NCBI GenBank assembly: GCA_013368325.1
Contig: JAACJK010000114.1
Coordinates: 496,001 to 560,000 of the forward strand
Direction of reading: 5' to 3'
DNA from: Ephemerocybe angulata
Lineage: Eukaryota > Basidiomycota > Agaricomycetes > Agaricales > Psathyrellaceae
DNA: 64,000 nucleotides
Position 1 is the first letter of the stretch; each line of letters starts with the position of its first letter. This document shows positions 42,886 to 55,400 of the stretch, piece by piece. Position numbers and translations under genes: made by a program. A model generated the notes under the pieces. That model did not search any database. It saw only the letters and a list, made by a program, of their open reading frames with translations, and was not told where the DNA came from.

Positions 42886-44079
42886 TTATCCTCCCTCCGG
42901 GTATGATCAATTCATATCAATATCATTGAAACGCACCGAACTGTCAAAGCAAATTGCAACACTGCAGTGCGGATCGACAGCGCAGAATGACCCGCGTCCG
43001 CTTCGTCCCCAAGGCAGGTGGAATGGTGTGCATATGCATCCTTGTCTTATGATCTCTGATCCAAGGTTATTTAGGTGTCGTTATAGGGTGGGATATCAGC
43101 ATGCCATGTGCGCGAGGAGTCCGACTTGACTGGTGATAGGGATTTCAAGTTGTTGATGCGCCCGCGGAGAAGTTGTGGAAGGAGGTGTGTAAATAGTGAT
43201 TGTCGTATGTACTTGACTGGGATTTGAATGGAGATTATCAGAGACGGAGGAATGTATCGGGGAGACCGCCTGTGTCGGGCGGGCAGAGCTTGTGTTACAC
43301 TATGCCGCCCGGGCGTGCGGTGCACAAGTATGGCATTCAGATTTAAAGTTACATCCTGACACTGTGAAGCACTGTAAGTACTCTCCTTCTTCTGCTTCTA
43401 CTTCCAGAACTGATAATGGTAATGATAGTGCGTGGGAGACGGAAGCAAGGAAGCCGACACATAGACAGGCTTCGATAGTGCGACGGCGGTGCTTCGTGAT
43501 ATCTACTTCTTCGGCGCCTTCCTGTGGTAAATAGAGTACAAAAAGTCCTTTGGGGGTATCGGCATGTGATTTTAACGTTGTTTTGGTGCTAAAAAACTCA
43601 GGACTCCGGCCGGGGAGGAGAATGGACGAGCTGCATCAGCGGAACGAGATGTATGTCACTCGAGCTATGAGTATGCTTTGTGCGACGCATGGCTCGGATC
43701 GTGGATTTGACGAGATGTCGTGTGGGGATTGGGTTGCCTTCGCGGGTGGGCTTGGATAGGGGGTTGGGCGCTTAAAGCGCGGATCAAACGCTGCTATCAC
43801 TCAGATCGAATCTCCGACGGCGCTTGCGGCGGACTGACCAGCATGGGCACTGGTGTCTGGTCCCAGCTCCTCGTCAGGGGGCACTAAACTCATCAGTTGT
43901 TCACCTTTATGTAACGTTTAACTCAAGGGTGTCCAATCTGGGTTCGAACGACAGCGATTGATCGAGCAGGAAATGAATGTATAAAAGCAAGGGAGTAAAA
44001 AGGTCTTCCAAAAGGATCGTAAATCAACCTCCAATCACTACAAAAAAGCCTAACTATTAGTACTGAATACCCTCAATCC
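42886..44079. other. Intergenic with short weak frames
   Basis: Plus frames at 43292-43534 and 43550-43759 have intron-like junctions near 43375 and 43600 but no recognisable family; I do not call a gene. 43763-43840 shares GGGCGCTTAA, CTAT.A..CAGAT.GAAT.TCCGACGGCGCTTGCGG with 47102-47168, a short dispersed repeat. Confidence 0.4.
43763..43840 (+). repeat. Short dispersed repeat, copy 1
   Basis: Same orientation as 47102-47168. Shared segments are GGGCGCTTAA, then ATCAAA, then CCGACGGCGCTTGCGG, with similar spacing. Confidence 0.6.
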
Positions 44080-45470
44080 TTAGAGAAGCAAGTTGACCTG
44101 AGGCGACTTCACAGCCGTCGTGGGGATGAACACAGCCCACTCGCCGTTAAGGTCAGGCACAGTAAGGGTCCACTCATTCTCGTCGGCCTCGACCTCGAAC
44201 TCGGCCTTGAGCGCAGCGGGGTCGGTAACCCATTCGTTCTTCGCCGCATCGAGCTTGCCTATGACGCCCTTGGTGATGTCGACGGCCTTGGCGACGGCGT
44301 CGGTGAAGATGTAGTCGACCTTGACGAGGTCGGTCGCGGCGGTGGCGCTCGCGGTGGCGATCTGGAACGAGGTGGGGTCGACGAAGACGAAGCCGGTGGG
44401 GGGCGCGACGGGCTTGGTGTTCTTCTTCACGGTGATGGTGTTGGCGGCGGCGGACTTGATCTCGACTTCGAGGGATCCGGCAGCCTGTATCGAGGAGGTC
44501 AGCGCCGCGTCCCGGGAGTTACTGTGGAAGGGAACTTACGCTAGCGGTGAAGAGGATGTCGGTCTTCTTGCTTCCGGCGGGGGTAGCGATGGCCTTGTTG
44601 AAGGTGCCGGTGACGTTGGTCTCTTCCTCTACGAGTAGGTATCAGCTACATGAAGAAAAGATAGAATGGCAAATGACTCGCCTTTGGTCTCGCCGTCCTT
44701 GGTCTCACCGGTGTTGCCTCCAGCAGCAGGCGTGGCGGCGGCAGATGCAGTGGGAATGAAGATACCCCACTCGCCGTTGATGTCACTGGCGGTAAGGGTA
44801 ACCTCATTCTCGTCGTCCTCGAACTCCTGCTCGCCGACAGCATCGCTGATCACGAACGCCTTCGTCTCGGTGCAGAGCTTTCCAACCTTAGCTTTAGCGA
44901 AATCGACACCCTTCAACGCTGTGCCTATAACCAACCCAACATCAGAGACATGCTTCACTATCAAAGAGAACTAAACGCACTAGCGGGGTCGAAGATAAAG
45001 TCGACCTTCTGGAGGGTAAGACCAGCAGCGCTCTTCTCCAGGGCGATCTTGTAGGTAACGGGATCGAGGAACGCAAACCCAGCCGGGACGCTGTTCTTCG
45101 CGGGCGCCTTGTTCTCCGTCACAGTGAGAGTATTGGTATTCTTGTCCTGGAACTCGAGCTCGAGCGAGCCGACGGTGCCCTTGGTGAAGAGCACGTCCGT
45201 CTTCTGGTCGCCGCCGAGGAGAGGGATGGCGGTCGCGAATGTGCCGGTGATGTCCCCAGCCTTGGCAGTAGCGGTGGCCGTCGCGCCTGCCATGCCGGTC
45301 GCAGTTGCTGACGCGGAGGCGGAGGCGGACTTGGTCGCAGAAGCACTGGAGGCGGCGGGCTTCTGGATGTTACTGCCGTGGTTGCCGTCGTGTCTGGCGG
45401 CGAGCGGGGCTGCTGCTGCGGACAGAATCTGCGTGGCGAGGAGAACAAAGGGGAGGACACGGATAAACAT
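44080..45470 (-). CDS. Secreted protein with two copies of a ~100-residue domain
   Basis: Exons 45470-44981, 44926-44682, 44628-44540 and 44484-44080 give about 409 residues. A signal peptide is clear (MFIRVLPFVLLATQILSAAAA, cut before PLAAR). A Ser/Ala/Thr-rich linker (SASATKSASASASATATG) likely carries O-mannose. Two homologous domains follow: DITGTFATAIPLLGGDQKTD..GSLELEF..LTVTENK and NVTGTFNKAIATPAGSKKTD..GSLEVEI..ITVKKNT, each continuing with a DPxxYKIA/DPTSFQIA strand, a KVDFIF/KVDYIF strand and an acidic ENEVTLT/ENEWTLT..DINGEWG/DLNGEWA end. The second intron starts GC (GCGAGT..CGTAG), a GC-AG intron. No GPI signal or enzyme motif is seen; a secreted or wall-associated role is inferred. 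Confidence 0.85.
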
Positions 45471-47101
45471 AGTGAAAGTGAAAGGGACGTGGACGGGTAG
45501 AGAGGAGAGGAAAGGTCGATAACAACGGAACTAGCTGGAAGAGGATGAAAGAAAAAAAGACGGACTAGCCGTGGAGGAGAACGTGGAGGCGGGGGAAAGA
45601 AGAGGGAAGGGGGGTGAAGGAATTACTGGTCGTGTGCCACTTTATGAACCAATTGGAAAGCATCCGAATCGATGCTACCCGGGGGGCTTGGTATGAGTGC
45701 ATCGATCACACCTGGGACGGACGCAACGATGCAAGGCGTTGCGAGGCCGACTGTCTGTTGAATCAGAAAAGCCTTTGTTATGTGAAGATAAAGCCTACGC
45801 TTCGGTCTCGCGTGAAGCCTTGGCGGAGAAAGGGGTAGACTCGATGTATCGGAGCAACCCACCGAGACCGACTGTTTGACTACTGTGGCGTGAGACTGTC
45901 CGCCTGAAGCAATGCCTCATACATACGGGGTGCAGTCCATAAGTGCTGCTCGCCATACATTTTCTTTGTTATCCACCGGGATACACGAGGGTGGAGAAAC
46001 AAAAGAAAGAGAGGTGAAGCGAGTAAGTACTAAGGATAAGGCGAGTTCCACTTATAATAATACACGCGTCATGCCAAGCCTGCGGAAGATGAGCGCGGCA
46101 AAGGTACCAAGCAATTTAAAGGTGCGCTCGGCATCACCGAATTCCCTTTCCCATTGCCTTGTTTCCGGCATTTACAAGGCTTCACAAGAGTGCCGTGGGC
46201 TGCCGACCTTGTCCAACGTTCTGGTTGGATACTCGTGCCCAAATAAATGTTACGAGCCCCACTACCATGGAATCGATGGCTCCAATGGGGCGGTAAGGAA
46301 CCATACCATGGGACCGGGGATGTCGTGACATCACCGACCACAAGTTCGTTTCGAACTTCTACTTTTACGAGAACCTTACTTGGGAAGGAGCCTTCCAACT
46401 GTCGCGTCCCTTCACGCTGGAATGGCGCCTTAGAGATCAAGAATGATTCAGGACTTGAAGGGTTGTAACTTCATTTTCTTCGGTGAGGGTAGAACACGGA
46501 ATATCATCAAAGAATTAAGATACAGTTGCGGCTCACGAGCACAGTCTCTTTTGCATACACAAGTGGGGACAGGTCCATGAGGGGGCGGCTAGAAAACTGA
46601 TTAATTAAGGGAAGTTGGTCATTGCGTCTCGCTTCGGCTCAGGGACGTAACAAATAAAACATAGAAAGCGAAGAACTTGCCTCATTGTATGAGCCGTTGG
46701 TCTAGAGTCCAGGGAGACTCGGACCCACAAACGCCTGTTTTTGAAGGGAGCCTCTCCTTTACGAGCCAGCTCCGAGATGTTCGGGAATCGTGCAGTTCTC
46801 GCAGCAGATGCACATCAGGCTGAGAAGGCAGACATTGGGTTCACATCCGGCTTGGGAGGCTCTATGTTTTTGATAGCGTTCCAAATCCACTATCTCAGGT
46901 ATCTCCCATCTGGTGCCACAGCTTGAGCTCCCCGGCGACAAACGCGCCCATTGACACAAGTAGTAGAATCATCAGATGGAGAGCATTTGGGGGCGAACTC
47001 AAAGGTTCTTCGATTTACTCTCGAAAGCTCCCCTCACAGATGATATGCACCCGTCCGGCCTAGTCAACGCTGATCCTCGTGTTCAGGACGACGGCAAGAC
47101 G
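45471..47101. other. Intergenic, nothing supported
   Basis: 1.6 kb upstream of the secreted protein gene, the left part being its promoter. Frames at 45912-46328 (+) and 46759-46959 (-) have no recognised family. Confidence 0.4.
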
Positions 47102-47168
47102 ACGGGCGCTTAACCACGATCAAATTCCGCTATTAACCCAGATTGAATGTCCGACGGCGCTTGCGGAA
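47102..47168 (+). repeat. Short dispersed repeat, copy 2
   Basis: Partner of 43763-43840; carries GGGCGCTTAA and GTCCGACGGCGCTTGCGG. Confidence 0.6.
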
Positions 47169-47455
47169 AAAACTTCCTGATCGAGACCACCACCACCACC
47201 TCCGCGGCCGACCACCACCCCCATATTCGCGCACAACCTATCACTCAGCATGCCACCTCGCACTAGAAAATCTCGTAGAACACAAGATGAAAAAATAAAG
47301 GTGCTGGAAAGGGTCCCAAACATTGGCGTGCATTGAGATTGCTCACATCGCAGACACCACCAGCGTCGTACGCAGTCTCAAATATCACGAGTTGAATTCC
47401 ACTGATAAGATCTCGCTCAGATGAATCGATCAGAGTAACTTCAAGATCCTTCCAA

Positions 47456-47853
47456 GAAAAACGAGACCAACTCGCTTACATCCAGTACATCATGTCGATG
47501 AAACCGCGCGATTACGTCGTTCCGGTCGCCCGGAAACGGCCAGGCAAGCCCTGGGATGAAGGATCCCCATGTTGGTACCTTGATCTTGCTAGTCCGCCCG
47601 CATCTTCGCAAGAACCCGTGGAAGAGGAACTGGACATGGTGGATTTCACAAACGCGTACACCGAATGGCAGCCGCGCATACTGCACTGCATTGATGGGGC
47701 GGAGGAGGATCCTGAGAAGACCTGGATAGTGTAAGCCGCCTTTCCGCTTGATTCTTTTGCAAGGTATAATGTATTCGCGAAGATGAAGATTTATACGCAG
47801 GATGGAAAAACTGGCATGGCTCAGGTTGTCAGTAGTGTGTTTCGCGCTCAGTG
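47456..47853 (+). pseudogene. MYND-family fragment E (C-terminal domain, nonsense-mutated)
   Basis: The frame reads QEKRDQLAYIQYIMSMKPRD, PGKPWDEGSPCWYLDLASP, DFTNAYTEWQPRILHCIDG and EKTWIV, then an in-frame TAA at 47732-47734, after which homology resumes (AAFPLDSFARYNVFAKMK) and ends VVSSVFRAQ with TGA at 47851-47853. It corresponds to the last exon of MYND copies A-C, where RDQLAYIEYVMNHKPP and EATFPL occupy the same positions. The MYND knuckle and the large helical domain are absent upstream. It is a dead, 5'-truncated copy most similar to fragment D. Confidence 0.82.
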
Positions 47854-48546
47854 AGTGTTTTCTCCCACTGTTATATCCCATGCCTCAATTTCACGTTTAC
47901 TTCGCACCAGCGTTCAAGCCTAACGTCAGTTCCATAGTTCCTAGAACCCATAAACCACACGTGTATAGTAACCCTTCCAAACATGGGCTTATCATCGCCT
48001 TTGTCTCACCAGAAGTCCACGCCCCGTGTATACGGATTTCGCCGCCACCCTCCCGATCCTCCTGCTACCCTCGCACCAGTCAACCCCTTCGACGATGCTA
48101 TGCCTTGCAATTCTACGAAGGCTTCTGCCAGTGGTTTGGGCTTGGGCTTGGGCACACATAGGTTCAATGTACGTTGAACATTTTCTGTCAAAATTGAGTT
48201 GAGTGCCGGCACGGCTAGGAAAGCGCGTGCGAGATGTCACCACGCACCTGTAATGAGATTGGGGAATGCAACTTTCTGGGGATGTTTTGACTGAGAAGTG
48301 GGCCCCGAAGCTCCTCGCTCGGCTGAACAATTCGTGACTGAATTGAATTGATTACATACCTGTGTGGGCACAACGCTTCGCGCGTGGCGGAACTTTACTT
48401 TACCCAAACTCACTCAAGTCTCCATTTCGCGAATTGAGATATATCATATGACTCGGGCTTCTCTGTATCCCAAGCATAGCTGTGACGGCGGGTATGGCGC
48501 TCGTAGGTCGCCCATCCTTCTGGTTAGCAGGGTTGAACCCGCAGAC

Positions 48547-48584
48547 CGGACTTAGGGTAAGCTCAGGAGCTTACCCTAAGTCCG
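48547..48584. repeat. Perfect 18-bp palindrome, second copy
   Basis: Arms 48547-48564 and 48567-48584, identical in sequence to those at 12290-12328 with a 2-nt rather than 3-nt loop. Confidence 0.85.
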
Positions 48585-48999
48585 CCTACCCCGAACCTAA
48601 CCCCGAGACAGAAAGTATCGTCTGAGGTAGCATAAGAATATGTTTAATGCTGTGCGAAAAGGTTTCTAGTTAAATAGAGGGGATCCAGCCATCCGAACGG
48701 TGACTCAGTGCCGCCCGAATAAATTTATCGAACATCATGTTACCTCTCAATTACCTCTTGCCCGGATTCCCAGAGAAGGGTGGAACTCTCGAGTGGCAAG
48801 CATATCTCAAAATAGCAGCATCGCGAATGCCTGCATGTTCCCAGTAGTGTACCAGGCCTGGAAATAGTCGTACACGACTTGGCCCCCACGAAAATACGCC
48901 AGCTTCACGAATCACAGATGTTTAACTCCTCAAACCTGTCCCCGATCTGTGTAGGATGTTTCTGAATATCAAAAGTAACGGAGCTGTGTTTGGTTTCTG

Positions 49000-49007
49000 G
49001 CGGAAAG
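49000..49007 (+). repeat. Target-site duplication, left
   Basis: GCGGAAAG, identical to 55767-55774 on the other side of the transposon. Confidence 0.9.
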
Positions 49008-49027
49008 CAAGGGTGGTCCGGACTTTA
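49008..49027 (+). repeat. Left terminal inverted repeat
   Basis: Begins CAAGGGTGGTCCGGAC; differs from the right repeat at positions 8, 10 and 16 of 20. Confidence 0.88.
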
Positions 49028-49408
49028 AATTACCGACCGGACCCTAGTTAGTTAGTCCAGCCGTCAGGCTGGAAAAAATTTGTCCGACCCCCATCTCTAA
49101 ATCACTCAGAATGGCTCCAAATGGCCTCAAACAAGCACAGAAAGGTTACCTGAGAGTTTCCAGTATTCACAGTACATGTAGATATCCTATAATCCAAGGT
49201 AGAACTGGTAATAACTTCTAACGAGCACCGACATTGATACCCGTACGCATAGATATGGCTCAGGTCAGGTTCAAGAGATGCCGTGTTCGAGCCCCAGCGA
49301 TAGCACTGATTTTCTTTTTCAGGTTTTTCATCAGCCAGGGTTGGTCGGAGACATCAGGCTCGGCTTCCTCGTTGTCTCTGATCACTCCCAGACAGCAACA
49401 TTTTTACA

Positions 49409-52400
49409 ATGGCCCCCAAGAAAGTCAAGCAAACATACGACGTAGATCCCAAGGTATGTGTCAACATGTTACATCTCTAGCTATGCGAGAATGAGAATCA
49501 TGACTAAATATACACAGAGTATCATTTACGATGATGAAGATAAAGCCATCTGTCCACTCTGTGGCAAAGCCGTCAATTTGGGAAGAGTGGGCCTGTCCAT
49601 CCTAACGAAAGTTCACATGGGTAGTAAGGAATGCGACGATATCATCAAGGCAAAGGCAGAGAAGGAAAAGGAGGAACAGAAAAAAAAGGATAGGCTTGCG
49701 AAGATGAAGAGTTGGTTCTCGGCGCCGAAGAAGAAAGCACCAGTCCCCACCACCGCAACAGCCCCGACCGTCATATACACACAGCCCGTGTCACCTATCA
49801 TCCCTGCCAACACTCCTCCACCGACGGAACATGTCAATGCGCCAGCACCGCAAGCTCCCATGTCGACCGGAATACAACCAACGGCACTCCCGTCTGCCTG
49901 GGATGAGCTCCGAAACATATCCAATCGTCTCTCTGCTCCAGCCTTCGGTACCCGCAGCAGCGACTTTCTTTCCGAATTCGACACGGATCCGGGCAGTTGC
50001 GACAACCCGGAGCTTTCGGCGGACGAGTTGTGGGAGGAACAGCTGAACACGTTCCTACATCGAGCATTCCGATGGGGAGAAGAGATTGAACGAGCTTGGA
50101 TTGAGGGGCTGAGACCGGAGAGACTGGAGGGGCTCTTGGCTTTCCTTGAATATTACGTCCATGGGAGGGGACTGGCTTGGGCCCTCTTCGAGCCCCGTGT
50201 CGAACGATTGCTGGGAGTGTTAAATAGATGGTGAGTGTTCCAGAATGGTTAGAAAAACACACACACTCACCTTGGATGCATCATTGCAGGGGAAATATAT
50301 CTCCTTTACCTACACCAACGAATCGCACATTGTCGAACAACCCTGCGCATGCACCACACACGCCGCCCGTACCGCACACACTGCCCAAAGAGTCGACGCC
50401 GGCTGCCGCCACCGACGACGAACTCGAGATATTGCCTGGCCCCGCGCTACGGATGAACGAGTCAGGGAAGCGCCATCGATGCACAGGATACAAGCTTACC
50501 TTCCCCGAAGGTGTTTCCCCCCATTCTGGATACCCATTCGCAATTCATGACACTCTGAACACGCCTTGGGAGTACCACGTTAATAACGGCAAGATGGCAC
50601 TGTTCGCGAGGAACTGTGAGCGCGACTATGCCGTGAAGGGTGGTGCATGTCGTCTGTGTGCTGCGCTTGAGCGGAATAACGTGCTACAAGGTATCCTTAA
50701 GCGCATGGAGGAGGGGATAAAGGAGGGGACGACGTACTCGTACTACGGAATCGGAGGGCTGCACGAACTCCTTCGATTGAAGAACCGACAAATCGAACAC
50801 TACCGGCTTTCTTCACTTAACCAGGGTCGGAAGCTGGCAAGGAAAGCGACTGCATTGGGCGACCATCGGCGTTTTCTCGTAGCCGTCGCAAGTGGGAAGG
50901 TTGAGCGGGTCGATCGTATCATCCGACTGGGACTACGACATGGGCGAGGTATCCGGGGCCTTCTGAGCGAGCATCTCCGAGCGGCTAAAGGGCTGTATCG
51001 GCCCAAGGACTACCAGGAGGAGGAATATATGAAGGGTTTAGTGCTGTGGAAGCTTGGAGGGAATCGCATCGCGAGTATCGCTCACCGGGCGCTCGGCCTT
51101 CCCTCAATCACAACCCTCAGAAACCAGGTCCGCATCCCCCCTATCAAACTTTCTCCACGCCAGCCCACGGTCCAAGAGGTGTCGAAGAATGTCGAAATGT
51201 CGTTTGACGGGATGGAGGATGTCCTGAAGCCCCCCACCGGTGCCCGTAACAATCACGTCGTCCTCATGTTCGACGAAATCGCGACCGAGAAGTGACTGCG
51301 ATGGGACTCAGATACCAATCTGGTAGTTGGTCTTTGTCGTGAGCATGCCGATAAAGCACCGCTGGAGTTGAACACGAAGGAGGACATCGAGCAGGTATAC
51401 TACGCAGTGGACAAGGGGAAGGCTCATTACGCGGGCGAGGTAAGCCACGGAAGCAAATTTGATTCCGTTTGACGGAAGCTCACACGCCCCTATCTAGGCT
51501 ACGATCGCCGCGGTGGGCATGTTGACCGATGATGATCAGAAATATAGTGCCCGTGGTGTCCTCGTCTCTGGGGATTGCAAGAAGGAGAGTGGCGAAGAAC
51601 ATGCGAAGGTCATACAGACGGTCCTCGATGGGGTGAACGAACAGAGCGCGAAAACGAAAGCGCGGGTTGTCAGTATTGCTTCAGACGGTGAATCTCGTCG
51701 TGGTGCTGCCCTGGCCATCCTCACCTTCAAAAAAAAGCTCTCGCCAGATTCACCCATTCACTCGATGCTTTCGTCGCTTCCATTTATGAATCTCCACGTC
51801 GGCGAAGATGATATCACCGCAGATAAAGACTGGAAGCACGTTATCAAGCGTCTCCGTAACTTACTCCTACGCGAAAAAGGAATAGTTGTGGGCGGTACAC
51901 GCATTACCCCATCGATTATCAAGGCACACCTCATCGAAAACGGCGTTGGGCTTGACCATATCCGTGCAATACTCAATCCGGAGGATAAGCAGGATGTCAG
52001 GCTCGCGTTCAATCTCCTCAAAGCGATCTGGACCTTACCTCAGTCGGTCACCAAAAAGAACCCAAGCTTCGTGCAGGCACGCTCTGCTCTCTGGACATTC
52101 GGCCAGTTCTTATACCACACCACGTTCCCCTACCTATGCACCGACCTCTCCCTGTCCGAACAGCTCGAGCACATGAGTGCGGCCTCCCATCTCGCCATGT
52201 TTCTGTATCGCACGGATGGGAAGGAATGTTTGCCCACCCTCCTATATACGGACATCATGATTATGCTGAAGAACGCGTACTTCTGTGTAGCGAAGACGAA
52301 AACCGACAACCCGGATGGCTCGTTCTGGATTGTACTCCTTGGTACCGACAGACTGGAGGAGCTCTTTGGAATGCTGCGGACTATGGTTGGGAACGATGCC

Positions 52401-55400
52401 AACCTCGATATTCTTCAAACTTCGTGGCGCTTAAGTGGCACGGCGGAGGTGGCCAATATCCTCGCCCGATTTCCCCACTGGGATCGTCCACCACGCCGAC
52501 TCAATGTCCCGCCCATTTCGCGAGATGCGGAGCCCCTCACAGCCGCATCCGACCACCTAAAGCCCAGAGCATGGGATGTCAGCAAGACGAAGGTCAAGAA
52601 TGTCACACTACAGACCTGTTGGGCAATCGGACGGCAGCGCATCGAGAAGAATATCCCGGGTGCAACGGAGGTGTTTGAGAAAATGGAGACGACGAGCTCG
52701 GCAGAATCCCCCATTGATATGCTCTCGCCTCATGGGAAGCTTCTTGTGGATGCCCATGCCCCGTGCGGCTCGGAGTCGGAAGCTGAAGGAGACGACGACG
52801 AGGGGAACAGTGGTGGTGCACCTGATTCCGCACCAAGGGAGGAGCTCGCAGATGATAATGAAGCAGCTCGTGTGGAGGTTGAGGATGCAATTGCAGAAGA
52901 CTGCGAAGCTGAAGAACGTGCGAAGGGAGGTGGTGGAGCGTCGTTCGGAAGGACAATCGATGTAGGAGGGAAGCCCGTTATGAAATCTCGCGCTCTCGCG
53001 GCGTACGGCAGGTACCGTACGTATGCCACCTCGTTTGACCGCCTGAAGCGAGTCCGCCATGCCGAGCGCTATACGCCGAAGGAGGATCTATCGTCGTCGA
53101 TGCAATGCGAAGTCGACGAGGAATCTGAATCCACCAAGTCGGTCTTCGTGCAGGATCCCATTGCTACGATCTTATGGAGTGATGATCGACCTTGGCTCTG
53201 CGTGGGCGAGATCATTGGGATTAAAGTAGATGGGAGGCCGGTCGACGAGATTCCGCATGAGTTCTTAGGAGAGGAGAGTGTACGCATTGCCTATCAGATG
53301 ATGGGTCTGCGGCCAGCGACGTTACTGGAAGATAAGACAGGAAGGAACGACTGGCGAACGTACGGCATACCAGAGACTTCGTTTACTGTGCCAGGAGGTC
53401 TCGTTGAGAGCATCGATCCCGATGTCGGCTTCTTGCCGTCCCAGCCTTCGAAGATCTTCTACCTTCTTGATAGCGCGTTCCTCGTCGCCCTTTCAGCTGG
53501 GCTGCTCGCGCGCCTATCCCTCGCTGATCTCAAACAGGCCCCCAAGGCCGCCCCAACTCCTTTTTTCCCTTACAAGGAAGCGTCAGGTACGTGTCCGCTT
53601 CGTAGTACAGAATTATTACTCACCTGCTGTCCAGGAAAGTCATGTTTCCTCTGCGAGGACGACCGCCCACTCACAGGACTCGGTGGCGCGAATACAATCG
53701 AGTGCGAGTATTGCGAGCCCTCGCCGACGCTTGATATTTCCCAAAGTCAGCGCGTTCTCGAGCATATGGCTGCCCACATGCTATACGACCCAAAGATCAA
53801 GGCAACGGACGAACCTTGCGGACTATGCCTTCGTCCGTCTCCCTTATGTGTATTCCATCTTAGAAAAGGGAAGGGGGCCAATGCTAGCCTGACCATCGAC
53901 AAGAAAAAATCAACCTGCAAGTACAACATCAACTTCTACTATCACGTTGCGGCGGCTTCGACGAGAACATCCCCTTGCTCCAACGTACCAGTACTGTGTC
54001 CCATATGCCCAAAAAGCTCGCCCGCCGTCTGGAAGTACAACATGAAGGCGCACTTCGCTCGAAAACATCCCAATCACCTCACAAAGTCGGAGTACACTGA
54101 GCTATGGGACGTCAGTAACTTCGAAAGGCGCGAGATGAAGGAGGTTTGGAAAAAGCGACATACCGTTTCTGTGCGCCGTCGCACTACCGCCCCACTCACA
54201 GTTTCCGATGATCACAAGTCTAGCAATGTCTCGATGTGAGCCTTCCCTCTTGTGATCATGTTCAAACTATGTACTTACCACCAGGGATACTCGGCGCTGC
54301 CACAGCCCTTCAGAAACACAGCCGAGACCGGCGGTTCATTCGGGGCCCATCATGGACGAAAGCACGGACTCGGAGGAAGCAGAGGAATCCGAAGTCGAGT
54401 CGGCGCACAGCTCCAAATCTGGGGAGTCCGTTTCGCTAGAGGAGGAGATGGAGGATGGAGGTTTCTGGGAGACTCCAGATCACAACGCCGCCGAGGCTGA
54501 CATCGATCGTTCCCTCGGTCACACGAGTTTGACACCCAGCGCCGGGGCCAGCGGAATTGATGAGTTTACTTCAGAATTGGGGAACGTAGATATGGAGATG
54601 GGGTCTCCGAGTCGAAGTGAACTTAGCGAAGCACAGTGCGTAATTATCCTTTTCAATCACTGGATTCATGTACTTATTGATATTCGCAAGACCGCCGCTC
54701 AAGATTCGCATTCGGCGTGTAGCACAGGCCAGCACGCTGGTCTCTGCTACCCCTACAGTTCATTCAGAGCCCGAAGCTCCTGTTTCAGGTGTTTCGGGTG
54801 TGCTTAGCAGTGCCGATGTGCCGCAGGCCCAGGAGTGTCCGAGTAATCAGGAGAAAGCTGTACCAGCAACCGACGAAGAGAAGGAACCCGGTGAAGGAAC
54901 GGAAGTCGAGGGTACTGGGCGCAGATCTACCCGAAAGCGCAAGCGCAACTTACACAACGCATGGGGCCAGTGCGTCTGCGGGTTCGCCGCTGAGCCCGAA
55001 GCAGCAGAATCTATCAAGTGCAGCAGTAAAGGTTGCGAGTCCCTTTGGGTGAGTCACGAGCTCTAGGAATAAAGTAAAGGTGCTTAACAAACATTTTTAG
55101 TATCATGCCTGCTACCGTAAGGTAGTGGGTCTTAGGGCGCCCTATCCCAGATTTTGGCGTGGATTTGGGGAAATGCGGTGCGATCGGACTCCGGTCTTCA
55201 GATTAGTCTCCAAAGGTAGCTCGCGAGTCATCATGTACAACTTTGACTCGTCTTGCGTCAGATTTCGAGAGGGTATATACCCTGCTGTACTGAGGGTACA
55301 TACCCTGTGTATTGTTGGTCTGTATGTGCCTTGCATAGAAGGTGCACACCCTGTGTATTGTTGGTCCGTATGTGCCTTGCATAGAAGGTGCACACCCTGT

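Larger units (their letters stand above)
48173..49007 (+). repeat. Dispersed ~1.3-kb repeat, copy 2, left part
   Basis: Aligns with 11943-12792. Carries the same palindrome at 48547-48584. Its right end is GTTTCTGGCGGAAAG, where the last 8 nt (49000-49007) are the target duplication of the transposon; the repeat resumes at 55767. Confidence 0.78.

Noticed and set aside
49275..49305. GTTCAAG and GTTCGAGCC resembling a tRNA T-arm
   Set aside because: No matching acceptor, D or anticodon stems could be built around it.
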